Shown here: piece after piece, positions 1 through 11,904 of the stretch
How the letters are laid out: each line of letters opens with the position of its first letter
Numbering within the stretch: position 1 is the stretch's first letter
Translations under genes and position numbers: made by a program
The notes under the pieces: generated by a model
What the model was told of the DNA's origin: nothing
Database searches by the model: none
Seen by the model: the letters and a program-made list of their open reading frames with translations, nothing else
DNA from: Hexactinellida sp. DTS-2022
Lineage: Eukaryota; Porifera; Hexactinellida
Length of the DNA stretch: 64,000 nucleotides
NCBI GenBank assembly: GCA_028753945.1
Contig: JAPNXP010000014.1
Coordinates: 2,914,001-2,978,000 of the forward strand
Direction of reading: 5' to 3'

Positions 1-2720
1 TTTGAGTACTTTTTCATGAAAAGGTTGCAATGTCAATCAAAACAAATTGCATACAAGTACCGCACATTTAGGAAGATTGAAAAGTTTCGCTTAAATTCAG
101 AAATTGAATGGCCTGACCGACTGCAAGAGGCATGTTTAGCTTCCAATACACACTTGAAGAAAGCAACTAAGGCGACACCGTTCAAGTTAATGTTTGGACG
201 AAACTTTAATCCGGCATATCTGTTTAACCAAAATTTTGAAGTTGATGAGGATTATTTTCCTTCTGAGGATGAGAATGAATCCTTAGGCAATGAGCTTTTG
301 AAGTCCATTTATGAACCAGCTGATGATTGCAACGAATGGGTAGAGCACATGGATTTGCAGAGAAATTCTGATCTTCAAATGGCCTCTGACAATATCAAAC
401 AGGAACAAATTCGACAGAAAAGAATATTTGATCTCAAAGTTCAGCAAAGCAGGTAATACTACTTATCGTGTATGTTAGACATATTTAAAACTGCTGATAT
501 AACTCTAATTCTATGAGTAATAGATTAATAATCTGTATCCACAGATCAACAATTCAAGTGTCAGATGAGATACTTATACGAAATGTTAAAAAGGATAAGA
601 AACTCCCCGGCACCAAAACTCAGCCCAAATACTTTGGACCATATACAGTCAAACAATTAACAAAAGGTCATGTTGTTGTTTCAGAGAAAGAAAAAAAAAG
701 AAAAAAAGTTCCATTCCATCTAACCAAAAAGTATTTGCAACGCAACATACAGGTATTTAATCATTTGAATTTAATAGTACCGATTATCTATTTTATTAAA
801 ACTCGATTGTTGCTTGTGTGTGTGTGTGTTTGTGTGTTTGTCCGGATTGTATTAAAGTGATGGGGAATAGAAATCGCGTTTATATATGAGATAGAAATTA
901 GCTTCCAAATGTTATAATTGGTAAACAAGTATGCTGATTTCGAATTTCATTTATAAATTTCTAATATAAATATTTGTTGTTTACAAAATTAGGTAAACAA
1001 AGTATCGAAAATCAAATGAACCTAGAAATTAGCTTTCAACGGGTATTATAGGTAAACAAATATGCTGATTTCGAAATATTTTTTTTCAAATTTTAAATGT
1101 AAATATTCATTTTATATTTAAAAAAGTGAGACCGCGTAGTGGTTGAGTTATTTGTCGCAAAGCGACCGAGACCGAAGGGCTCGTTATATTTAAACGGGAT
1201 GCTTTATACGTATATTTTAGAGAAATAGATAACCAATTTTGGTTAGTTTACTTAGTTTACTATTTTAATGATGCACTTCATATAGTTTCAACAATCTAAA
1301 GCATGCTCCCCAAATCTGGACTACACTAATTCAAGTGAAGAAGACCTAGGAAACTACATTATTAATAATGAATGTAAGTCAAATGCAAAATACAATTACT
1401 GTATCTTATAAATAAATTTCGAATTGTTACAAATATTATATAGTACATTTTTTAACAGGTGGAAATAGTGATATTGGCGCAATGATTGAAATCTTCGAAT
1501 CTTCATACACTCCAACTATTTCACAGGATATTTTCGATGGTATCAGATGTAAAGTGATGCAAACCTTAGAAGAAGGATCTTATTTATCTCCATTACATAG
1601 AGAGCTCGACGAAAAATCTAAGTACATGCGTTTTACAGATATTATTTCTTATCATCCTAGTACCTCCTTTACTTATACATTTAAAGAAAAAGTCGCATGC
1701 TTAATATCCCAGTGGTATAACGAGTACCTCGATCTTAGACAGGTAGAAGAGAATGAATATCATAAACAAAACTATCCCTTAACAGTTCTACTCCCTGTCG
1801 TCTTCGAATACATTATGAATTTAGAAGTCCAAATTGAGCCTGAAAGTGCAGTTACGTACCCCACTCTAGAGTTACACAAACCCTCTAATGTCGGTAATTT
1901 TGAGACTCATAGTTTTAAACTGGAAAGTTTATGTCCTGTTTGGCAAGGAGAATTTGGTGGTATCTTGCATCAGAATACATGCTCAATAGATAATGTAATT
2001 TCATTACTCAGTTTATATATTAAAGAAATACAGATGGCTCTCAAATTTACAGAAATAACGCAAAATTCTGATGTAGAACAAATTTTCTCATTACTTCAAG
2101 GCCTAAGGTTTGACGAACTTCGTGACTTCATTGCTAAATTGACCGAAATTTCTATTACTTATGATGTCATCGTACAGACATATGACTTTTTCGGATCTGA
2201 ATCGCGAATTATAAAGGCTCTTCGTAAATTGGACGTTTGCAACGACGTGTATTATTGTACGCTTCAATGCTACAACTGTTCTAGTTCTTTTTCTACTAAA
2301 GTTCAGCTTGGAAGTATTCGCTTTGTTACATCTTCTTTACAATCGTGTATTGATAACAAGCTTGTTCCAAATAGATGCAGAAAATGTCGGTCAACTAATT
2401 CCAATCTCGAACTACTCGTGGGGCACTTTCAAGCATTACCGCCATTGTTGGTAGTCGAACTAGGCCATCTTTCAGAACTTAATTGCAAATTAAAAACAAA
2501 TGATATCGATGAAATTATATCCATTACTAACGATAGCCGATCACTTTGTTACAAGCTTGCGGGATATACACTATACATTGGAAATCACTTTTTTCTGATG
2601 ATAAGCATTAATAATGTTTGGTATAAATATGACGATATCAAGTCCCCTAAACTGGTGGAATGGGGAAAAAGTTGCTCTTTAGGAAAAATTAATTCAATAT
2701 TCTACATATTACAGGAATAA
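1..2720 (+). CDS. Ginger/gypsy-type integrase C-terminus fused to a USP-like cysteine peptidase (3' exons)
   Basis: Four exons join in one open frame: 1-452 (open to the window edge), 545-752, 1286-1373 and 1459-2720, all with GT/AG introns and matching phases. Exon 1 carries the end of a retroviral-type integrase core (ATPFKLMFGR motif). Exon 2 has a GPY/F module (YFGPYTV), known from gypsy integrases and Ginger1 DNA transposons. Exon 4 (412 residues from its first Met) resembles a ubiquitin-specific or SUMO-specific (USPL1-like) peptidase: Cys167 in HQNTCSIDN, a CxxC/CxxC zinc site (263/266, 299/302), His369 in IGNHFFLMI and Asp384/385 in WYKYDD. Multiple introns argue for a Ginger-type DNA element or a domesticated gene rather than a retrotransposon. 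The peptidase role is inferred from residue order. The N-terminus lies outside the window. Confidence 0.72.
815..840. repeat. TG-rich microsatellite in intron 2
   Basis: A short run of TG dinucleotides interrupted by TTTG. It follows the donor site at 753 and lies within the intron between the second and third visible exons. Confidence 0.8.
1125..1192 (+). repeat. Degenerate Helitron-like 3' end inside intron 2
   Basis: The stretch contains GTCGCAAAGCGAC followed by a purine-rich GAGACCGAAGG tail. This resembles the hairpin-plus-tail seen at the better preserved Helitron ends at 22257 and 56997, but there is no clean CTAG terminus. It is probably a decayed copy. Confidence 0.4.
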
Positions 2721-2825
2721 TAAAAAGTATTAAACTAGTTTTGTTCCTTGTAGTTATTATTCAATCAATAACCTACTTATATGTTTGCCTGTTCGTTCGT
2801 TTGGCAGAGTAGATTAATCTACTAT

Positions 2826-3104
2826 CAGTGGCGGATCCTGACATGTTGAAAAGGGGGGCCCTAGAAATAATGCGAGCGTAGCGAGCAATTTATAAGGGGC
2901 CTGGGGGGGGGTCATCTCCAGATTCCTTTTGAGTTATATACACCTCAGAAGTCATTTTAAACGCTAATTTATTTATGGAGCCTTTTAATTCAAACTTGAG
3001 GCTGAATTTTGAATTATTTTGGCAATTTCACCCCAAATTTCAGTCAATTTCAGTTTCGAGGTGGGGGCCCGGGCCACCTGGGCCCCGCCCTGGATCCGCC
3101 TCTG
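2826..3104. mobile_element. hAT-like MITE, CAGTGGCGGATCC ends
   Basis: The left end CAGTGGCGGATCC pairs with the right end GGATCCGCCTCTG. The repeat ACTAT flanks both sides (2821-2825 and 3105-3109), giving a 5-bp duplication. The interior has G-rich and C-rich runs near the ends and no coding sequence. Confidence 0.75.
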
Positions 3105-3977
3105 ACTATACCAGTACATGACTGTACTAACGCCAGTCCACGAATTTACTACGTATTTCTCAAATCGGCAAATTTCAATCCAATCTCTAATAAGTGAAAT
3201 TGTAGAACATTTCACAAAGATCACCATGATTATTACAGATCGTCCTTGCGTGTGTTCGTAACAAAAGTGATCGCTTACAAGGAGTCGAGAATTGTGTTCA
3301 AAATAGAGAGAGACTTTTAACAAACTCAATGTAATACAATTCTAATGCGATTTTTAAATTGGGACGTTGGCAGTACTCCTAAAAATTATGTAATCTTGTG
3401 GATTATTAGTTGTGCGTATCATTTGAAGCCAAACATGTTTCAATAAAGTAAAGATGTAGAGGTGATTATTGACGACAAAGTTCAAGTAATTACAAGTATT
3501 TGTGGTTTAATGAAGAATTTAAAGTATATTAGTAGATGAGTTAATCTGTGCTTCAGAATGAGTTATCATTGGGGGGGGGGGGTCATTTTTCTATGGGGTA
3601 AAATTTCTATGCAAGCAGTATAGAAAATTGACCCCCTTTGAACATCCATGGTTACTTAATTGAAGGGGGTCAGATTTCTATGGGGGTCAAAAATCTATGC
3701 AACAGAACTATCGAATAGATTCACCTTCATATTAGTTAATTAATTATAAATTCTATATTTAATAAATTAGTATTTTATGGAAAACGCGGGGCACCAAGAT
3801 ACTTTTTGCTTTGGGCGCCGAAGAGCTAAATCCGGCACTGATTTAGAGGCACTAAACCTTCCAAACAAAGTTTCAATGTGCTCTGATGATCTCACAAACT
3901 CATTACCAATTTATATTAAATTTAGTTTGAGTACTTATGAATATGCAGAGTCATGACACTGTTGAGCCTTTCTTGTG
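3105..3977. other. Non-coding repeat debris between elements
   Basis: No gene is visible. The stretch holds a poly-G run near 3570, two imperfect copies of a GGGGTCA...TTTCTATG motif (3582-3690), and a terminal repeat ending AAATCCGGCACTG at 3839. That last sequence is the typical right end of a hAT MITE whose left end I cannot find. Confidence 0.55.
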
Positions 3978-4417
3978 TCATAGTAGATCGCAGGTAAGTT
4001 TTACGCGACGAAGTGAACTAAGCAACCGCTCACTAATAGCATTAGTTGCCGACATCACCAAGATTAACTGTACCAGGGTGCAAACTTCACAAAGCAAGGA
4101 TTTCTGTACTCCAGAAATTCCTTCCTCTGGGACGTTACTAGCCATTACATTTAACTGCATTCTGAGCTGCTCCTGGTTCAATTCGCCTTGGAGAATTTAC
4201 ATATGAATTCAAGCTCCTCCTCAAAGCTGTTCCTTTTCGAAGCCTTAACAAGTAGATCAGTGGTTCTTAACCTTTTCTCTGCCATTTCCCACTTTGGAAT
4301 ACCTAGTTACTCTATTCCCCACCTAAATATGAACATAATTTAAGAAGTAAATTGTGCTCATATACTTTATGGTACACTTAATAATATTATTTTAATATTA
4401 TTGTTATTAGTTCAGTG

Positions 4418-4575
4418 CAGAGCGGCGCCAGCCAGCAGCCACTGGTGGGGCACAATTGCGTCAAAGGTGGGGCACAGGCTGTTTAAACTGGGGCACACTC
4501 ACATCAATGAGGTGGGGCACTCCTAATTTAGGTGGGACAAAGGCCCCACCTGGTTCCACCCACGCGCAGCCTCTG
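4418..4575. mobile_element. hAT-like MITE nested in the 4258-5502 element
   Basis: The left end CAGAGCGGCGCCAGCC pairs loosely with the right end GCGCAGCCTCTG. The flanks GTTCAGTG (4410-4417) and GTCCAGTG (4576-4583) match at 7 of 8 positions. The interior repeats a GGTGGGGCAC word several times. The MITE at 47235-47349 belongs to the same family. Confidence 0.75.
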
Positions 4576-4609
4576 GTCCAGTGACACTTATAGATACATA
4601 ACTATATAT

Positions 4610-4756
4610 CAGGGTTGTAAATCAAGCCAAATATTTGAAATATTTGATTTAATTTGAATTAATTCACGTGAATATTGAGTGGCATTTGAATTGATATTAT
4701 TTGAAAATTCAAATGCTTTGATTTAAGAAAAGATAAATTATTTATTTACAGCCCTG
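4610..4756. mobile_element. hAT-like MITE, CAGGGTTGTAAAT ends
   Basis: CAGGGTTGTAAAT at the left is matched by ATTTACAGCCCTG at the right. The flanks CTATATAT and CTATATGT agree at 7 of 8 positions. The interior is AT-rich with near-palindromic AATTTGAAT/ATTCAAAT words. It is nested inside 4258-5502. Confidence 0.8.
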
Positions 4757-4998
4757 CTATATGTTCATTGGGCATTTTTTTTCACACAAGGGAAAATAAG
4801 GCTTTGAAAATTCTCCGGCCAAAGATTTTCTGTAGTCCAGCCAAACTAGACCATCCTATAATATAACATAGTTAAGCAAATGAAAACTACTCCGACCATA
4901 GCCGGAGCAGCAGAACAGCGTGTTATTCCTATGCAAAGGATATTTCTTGAAAATGGCAATATAAATTTTCTAAGCAAGTCAAGGCGATATTTCAATTT

Positions 4999-5076
4999 GA
5001 TTCTATATGGATTTGAGCACCCCAGGTAACTCCGTTCGCACGGAGTTCCCAGAGGTGCTCAAATCAGTATAGAATC
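4999..5076. repeat. Foldback repeat with double hairpin
   Basis: Arms GATTCTATATGGATTTGAGC (4999 onwards) and its near-complement ending at 5076 pair over about 23 bp. The loop holds a second perfect hairpin, AACTCCG with CGGAGTT. There is no coding content. Confidence 0.75.
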
Positions 5077-7464
5077 ATATTGATTCGTGATTTCCACACT
5101 AAATTTTGATTGAGCATTTTGTTTTTTAATATTTGATATGTCAAGGGAATCTCAAACTATTTCTCCTGTCAATGTTTATAATGAACAACGGGCGAGCGTA
5201 GCGAGCGTGCGAATTATTTTGGCGCTCGAACCCAATAGAAGTTCAGAATTTGTCTGGACAACACTGCAGTTATGGTCTGGAAGCAGTGAATACCTGTTTA
5301 ATATACGTACGAGTTCAACCTAGAAGTCTAAAAATTAGTACAAGTATAATTTAAGACAATAAATTGAACAGGTTGAATTCCAAGAAAACATTCCAAACTA
5401 CTGTTAATGATTTGTAAACTTTTTAGCCTGAGGCTCCATTCCCCACCTGAGGATCCTCAATTCCCCACTAGTGGGTAATTCCCCACCGGTTAAGAACCAC
5501 TGAAGTAGATCTTCCAGCTTACAATAGATCATATCATGTAACAGGGCTGGTCAAACCTCGACTTGATTGCGGCGGTGATGAGTTCAAGAGCCTAATAGAA
5601 AATTTGTCGATACCTATCTTCAGTATCTTCAGGAAAGTTACTTTCTTCCATACCAACCTCGTACCTCTTTGGTGTCTTTCCCTGTGTAGCAATGATGGTT
5701 CTTCAACCTTAAGATCACCGCCCCTTCTTACAGCCTTGGCCCAGAGAAGTTTCAAGTATTCCTCAGTTCTTACAGATTGCAGAGCCTGCACTGTCATGCG
5801 GCAACCTTCTGTCCTTCATAAGCTGACATGAGTGGTGATAGAGGGTTCTGCTGAGGTTGTCGCTGTGTTGAAGCAGTAGCTCACCCAAGAATACACCAAA
5901 GAAAAAGTCAAAAGATCTCATGTAAGTTGACACCCCCGTGATCCTGCTCCTCATTTCAGTTTCCTTGACCAAGTCTAACGACTCATCCCACAATATCTAT
6001 AGCACCCCATAGTTGGAGAGAATTGACTGGAGAGGATTTTCACGTACAGTTCATCTTGTTGGACAGAGGATTAAATTCAAGGGGAAGATTCCAAAGAAAT
6101 TTGTCTTTTGAGACGCTGTAAAAGAGCGTCACGACAAGAGGACTTCTTGATCAATTTTGTGATTTCATGACAACATCGAGGGCATCCCGCATCAACTTGT
6201 TCTGCTTATCTGTGTCAGAGCAGGAAAGGTTAAGGGAGTGCTCATAACAATGAGTGAATACAGCTGTCTCTTTTTTAAATAGTTGAGCAGCCACCCCCCT
6301 ATTTGATCCGGCCATTGAAGAAGCTCCATCATACATACTGCCCCTAAGCTTTGTGATACTGATATTCAATCGTATCAAAACATCTTGTATTATGTTGTGT
6401 GGCATTGAAGCTTCGGTAGACTCTGTTTGATACATACCAACGAAGTCCTCATGTGGCTGAAAACTCTCATCCACCTACCTGCAACAGAGAACAACTTGTT
6501 GTTATTGGAAACATCAGTTGTCTCATCCACCATTACGGAAAAGAAAGGAGCCAAACGAATAGTATCGGCTACATCACTCAAAACATGAAATGCTGTCGTT
6601 TTCAAAATCTCATTCTGAACATATGCGGAGGTATTCTTGTCGATCTTCTTCAACCAGTTTCCCACCCTTGGGTCATACTACACTCCGAGTTTCAAGAACT
6701 GGAGAAAGTTGGAGTGAGATTCCGCACCGTGTCCTCTAAAAGGGAGCCTTTGGTGTGCTAAAAAGCGTGTATATGAGAGAATATTCAAAAAGCACTGGCA
6801 ACGCTCCAGTTTTTCTTGCTGATGTTGAACAGAGAGGCCACATCTGTAGTTTTTGAGACCAGTCTTAATACCTTCAACATTGCTTCTTTATGGCAACTGC
6901 TAGTTTGATGATATAGTCGAACTTCACGCATGAGTCTTTCCAGTTTGAATATCCTCCGGTTACAAAGGCGGTATCGGCACTGGAAGACCACTGGAGTTTG
7001 TTCTCAATGTTGGCTTTCACACAAATTAAGCAAATAACCGAATCGTGATCCTCGCAGTGGCGAAGCCAGGTCCACAGTTTGAACCATGCCGTTTGAAAAC
7101 CTCTCTTCACGACTAGCTTTTCACTTTAACTCCCTTTTGGGAAAGTTGAAGTCTCTTGGCTGATGAAGTTTGGTTATAGGAGGAGACACCATTAACTAAC
7201 AATTTAAGCTTACCAGTAGTATTGAGATATGAATTAGAATCAAAATATAATACTATAAGAAAGTGAAATCATGTTTTTCAGCATATATAATAATTGTCGT
7301 ATGATAAAAAGTGGAGAGACATTGACCGCTAGTCTGCTCCAATTTTTGTCAGAAGTATATTATTTGTTCCTAATAAAGTGGTTCGACGAAGAGTAGAAAT
7401 TGATCTGAGGTGGCCGAGGACATCCTCAGCCAATTTCCTTTATTTTTTTATTTAAACAAAAAAA

Positions 7465-8129
7465 TTGGGGTGTCATGGCCGCTCCACAATGGAGCCATGT
7501 ATGACGTTATGCTGGATAAGGGGTAGCAGAGTTGCAGCAGATCTATCTGGTACACATAACATAACCATTCGGGCTGTATCTCTCTCGACTATTCCAAAAA
7601 CCCATGTACCCACTACTAATCTTCCGCTATTGTATTATCGTTTGCCGAACTTGGATTCATCAATCTCCACGATCATCCCGGGACCACCTAAGGGTTCAGC
7701 ATCTTGTATGATATCTTTAACACAGATATCCTTCGTAGAGTTATTTCAATCAACAACAGTCTCTGGTGCCCACTGCAACTGCTTCTCCATTATAGCGTGT
7801 GACTGAAAGTCCTCACACCAGAGATACATGAATTGGAGAACCGAAGTAAGCGAGAGTTTGGAAGGATGAAAGATGGAACCAAAACGGATTGAACAGGAAC
7901 TCTTGCATGCGCGACATTTCCACTTGTAACCATCCTTGGAGTTGGCGTAGGCACCCTCATACATTTCCTCACCACATTTGCATTGCATTGCACGAGTTAA
8001 AAGGCCATAATCCCGTAACAAGTTAATTGTGTGTTGATAGTTTGATGTTAGAGAATACAAGTGAGGGAGAAGAAAGTCAGTTGGGATGTCGGGAATGATA
8101 AGTGGGATTTGCAACGGTATGTAATCCAT
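7465..8129 (-). pseudogene. Merlin / ISXO2-type transposase relic
   Basis: On the minus strand, 8129-7746 gives a 127-residue frame with a zinc-ribbon (CKCGEEMYEG, then WKCRACKSSCSIRFGS) followed by LSLTSVLQFMYLWCEDF, typical of the N-terminal half of ISXO2/Merlin transposases. The same frame continues into GPGMIVEIDESKFGKR, the start of the DDE core with the first catalytic Asp. It is then broken by a TAA stop and continues as YNSGRLVVGTWVFGIVERD. It fades after about 7480, so the rest of the core is missing. Merlin elements are cut-and-paste transposons related to IS1016. Confidence 0.82.
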
Positions 8130-9920
8130 TTAAAGTTTAGAATAAAATTAATCTGTGTTTATATACTATTTTTTCCAAAGGTAGTGACAATATTTAATGT
8201 TTGGAATGCACTGTGGTTTACTTGGTGGTTTCTAGAAGAAACAATATCTAGTTAGTAACGACAATTTTGCACATTACATTACAAACACAAAATTTACTCA
8301 CAGACTCGTATCTAAAGTCGATTATTTAGTCAATAATCTGTTTAATTAATTTTATTTACATTATTAACTAAGACTGTGTTAATTAATAAGGCCAGGGAAA
8401 AGAATTAATTGTTTATCAATCAAATTTTTCAGAAAATACCGTCTGCGGGCGGGATTTTATTTATATTTTGTATTTCAGTATTATCAAAATATCATTATCC
8501 TATACTAAACAATATTAATTTAAATTTAATTAGAAATCACATGACAATGCCAAATAATTAACTTAATTCCCTAAATAAAAGACTTATTAAAAATTGATAC
8601 ATTAGAGTAATTTACACAAGTATATAGTTAATATTTGTACAATTAGGTTCAGAAGATACTAATAAAAAATATATATTTGGGACGGACGGGGATTATAAAT
8701 AAGTTATTTTGTTAATATGGCCTAATATAATATTTTAATAGAAATAGTGCTCTACGAAATTTTAAATGATTACACTGAGCAGGCGGTTTCAGAAAAGTGT
8801 TATAGCTCATTTAAGTGATTGATTATTATTCAAATTAAGGAGACGTTATCAAGTAACTGTAATAGAATTATTCTACTCCTGCAAATAATTGTTGCATAAT
8901 TTATCATAGGGATAGAGTGTAGCTTTACCAAATTATACAGTTACATGAAAGATATTTGTCTGTGGAGCGGATTAAATAGTATAATAAATCATTATAGAAT
9001 ATGATACCACTCAAATAAATATTTTCAATTTATACTCTGGTAGAATTTGGACTTGGATACTAGGACAATAAATAGTATTATAACTGGGAGCGACGCCAGT
9101 TATCAACATTACCTTATCTATCGTCTCGTCCTTGTAATAGAATTTCAAGCTATTTAGAGAATAACAAAATCCATAAAGAATTCTAAATTATAGGATAAAC
9201 CATCTAGATTTGATGACCGATTGAAGCAAGTGCAGGAGCAGTTGCTTCACTGTTTGTAGATACAGTAGAGTCCGCCTAATATTAATGTCTATAAAAAGGA
9301 ATATTTCATTATTATCAACATATTTTTTATATAATTAGTACCCCAAACGGTAATTTATTGTTATAATATAAGGTATATATGTGGAAAATAACAAGTTTGC
9401 AGAGTCAAGCAGTAAAATTGTAGTAAAATAGAATTGACAAATTTGTGATTGCGTAATGAACAGTGTAATTGGAATTCACATGAAAGTTCAAATTCGTCAC
9501 TAGCAAAAGAATAAAGCTGTGGAGTCATTAGGAATAGCTTGTATACATAAGAGTAACTACTGTAAATAAAATTGTTTAAACTAAAAGGCTTCTGTGATGT
9601 TATCAATTTCCTCAATAGGATTTGGCTTATAACTGATTTTGGCCCTAACTTTGTCAATTATTGCCCGATTTTAGATTTATTTTGGTCTATCTTCATCATT
9701 TAGCGAGTTCTAGACGTGTCCATATAGCGTTTTAGCCTAACTCCACTAAATCTAGGTTTTTATTACTGAAGTTGCACCCAATTAGTATTGATTTTTGATG
9801 GAAACTTGTCAAACAATAAATATTAATTTTTTTAAAAATTAAATTAATTTAAAACAATGTTTTAGTCTATTAGATTCAGTAATTCTTGTACAATTATCTG
9901 CCTTGTGTGGTAGTGCGAGC
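8130..9920. other. AT-rich stretch without recognisable genes
   Basis: There is no convincing reading frame and no complete inverted-repeat element. A weak pogo-like word (TACAGTAGAGTCCGCCTAAT) near 9262 has no partner that I can see. Short open frames here have no family resemblance and are probably chance. Confidence 0.6.
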
Positions 9921-11131
9921 ATGGATTCTGGAAGTAAATAGGAAGGCAATGTGTTGCTAAAGAAGCGAGCACGTACATCCTGTATCATCCATTGTTCTGA
10001 TTATCCTTCGGACTCGAAGTCTTTAGTATCACCGAAAGATTTTGACTCATTAAGGACAATCCTAACGGCAGCAGAGATAAGAAAGCATGCCACACTTCTT
10101 GACATCTCTCCCAGAAGGAGAGATGCCTCCAGCGCACATGATGCAATATCACCGCAAGTGTAGCAGCATTTTCACAACGAAGAAACTACTGGAGTCCATA
10201 GCTGCCAAAGAATCAGCACACAGTGATACACACAGAACCGGAAGGTGCTCTAGAGAGGCTCTCCACATGCATGATCAAATAAGTAGATTCTGTAACAAAT
10301 CATGCATGTATCTTAAGGTCAGAACACCAGTGAGCCTCTCATCCAGTGTGTTGAACTACGTGCAGATGACAGCATTCGTAAAGCAGCAACCAGAAAACTG
10401 GATTAAAGAATGCTGTGAATCTTGAGTATAGAGCTGTTTGAGATGAAGGAGATTACCACAGAACATGTTACAGGCTGTACATACGTGTTGAATCTGTTTA
10501 TCAGCTCATCTGTTAGTATATGACAAAAGAGCAAAATAAGTATGCAGTGTATGAAGAAGGAGAGAGTCAAGCCCACGAGGAGCTGTTTTCTACATCAGAA
10601 ATGAATTGATGACAAATCCAGAAGTTAAACCCATGACAGAGTTAACATCAAGATTGGAGGCTTTGAATTATTTTGGTGTCACTGAGCTGAAACAATTATC
10701 CAAGAAACATCTGCGTCGAAAGCTTGAAAGTGAATTTGGTGCATCCCTGCACATTTTTTCTGATGGCAATGGAAGACTTGTTGTGTATCCAGACAGTCTG
10801 TCTAGGAATGAGCTTTGCCAGACAAGCATACCAGTTGAAGAAAGAACTGAAAATATAAAAGCTGCCACTTCTGTAGACGCTACAGAAAGCTATGCAGCTG
10901 AGATATAATCTAAACTTCTAAAGAAAAAATATGTCATTCAGTTTTAGCCACCCAATCCACAGCAGGACAAGGACATCATCCCAGAATCAGTCACACAATT
11001 TATGTATACCTTGCTGACTGGGGAATCTAACGGTGTAAAGAATCTAGAGACTACCCACTAGCTTTGGCAAGTGAATTGTCTTTGCTGTCACTTGTGGAAA
11101 GTTAGAGCCACCTAAGCATTTCATTCTCCTA
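9921..11131 (+). pseudogene. Transposon-derived gene of an uncharacterised family, segment 1 (N-terminus)
   Basis: Starting at the ATG at 9921, broken frames follow the order of a large protein family that is common in invertebrate and fish genomes and has no function I can name. Recognisable blocks are MMQYHRKCSSIF (10135-10175), ELRAD-like remains near 10350, IRNELMTNPEVKPMTELTSR (10590-10660), KKHLRRKLESEFGASLHIF (10705-10760), LVVYPDSLSRNE, and, after a frameshift, PESVTQFMYTLLTGES (10980-11030). Several stops and frameshifts make it dead. The gene stops at 11131, where a Helitron is inserted, and resumes at 22258. Confidence 0.72.
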
Positions 11132-11904
11132 TCTATACTATTAAAACACAAGGGTGGATGTGTGTATGTGTGTATACGTATATATATATACTGTATTTGT
11201 TTGTATGTTCCGAGTTGATTGAAGAAACTGGACGGTTTCCATTTGAGATTTTTGGCATATAGGGGTAACTTTTGGCACCCGACAACAAGTTGAGGTTTCA
11301 ACTCAAAATTTATCACACCTCGACAAGTTATGACGTCATTGTCACATTTCGAGAACCCTGAAATTTCATTAATCGCACATAATTCGCGCCCTCTAAGAGA
11401 TAAAATCCGAAAAATTTATAGAACATGTACATTAATGATGCAGACACGGTGGTCACACCAGATCACCAATATGCTTACTCATTATCGCATGATGACGTTA
11501 TCATTAAAATTTCATATTGTTAAATTAGACTATTTAGGTTTATTTACGCTTTACCTTGACTTTAAAAGCACTCATAATTTGCTTTATTGATGGGAAATAT
11601 ACTAGGAATGAGTGCATTAAGTGATAGGTCTACATATTTTTAATTGATGCAGCTTCAAATAAATTAATATTGTAATTGGACCATGGATTGCGTATTGCGT
11701 ACTTAATATACCCTAATGATCTAATCAAGGATATTACGAAGTTAATTCACTGGGATATTTTTTCTCTTAATGTAAATAGCAGAAACTAGCAAATTATCAC
11801 ATTTGGACGTTACATACAATACTATGAGTCGATTAGCAATACAAGAATACGTACATGCATATATATATATAATATGAATTCATAATATTATACGTAAATT
11901 AAAG

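Larger units (their letters stand above)
4258..5502. mobile_element. Non-autonomous hAT, 1245 bp, with perfect 8-bp TSD
   Basis: The ends form a 15-bp inverted repeat, CAGTGGTTCTTAACC. The target duplication AAGTAGAT is perfect at 4250-4257 and 5503-5510. It sits in a coding part of the older hAT relic. It carries two smaller MITEs (4418-4575, 4610-4756) and a foldback (4999-5076), and no transposase. Confidence 0.92.
3978..7110 (-). pseudogene. hAT transposase relic (ZMYM/DUF4371 type)
   Basis: Read right to left on the minus strand, the pieces follow the order of a hAT transposase. A TTF-type zinc finger (GFQTAWFKLWTWL, then CLIC) lies at about 7110-6880. The DUF4371 core with VMVDETTDVSN and YDGASSMAG is at 6665-6150. 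A second core part (FDFFFGVFLGELLLQHSDN) is at about 5993-5760. The C-terminal dimerisation motif (LVMSATNAISERLLSSLRR) is at 4181-3978. Frameshifts separate the pieces, so it is dead. A non-autonomous hAT (4258-5502) interrupts it; removing that insert with one copy of its target duplication rejoins a single frame reading EDLLVKASKRN across the site. Confidence 0.85.

Noticed and set aside
1-452. Ordinary Ty3/gypsy retrotransposon pol
   Set aside because: The coding sequence is split by introns and continues into a peptidase; no reverse transcriptase, RNase H or LTR is visible, so a Ginger-type or domesticated gene fits better. The left part lies outside the window, so this is not final.
7465-7806. 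113-codon plus-strand frame
   Set aside because: It is the antisense of the Merlin relic on the minus strand.
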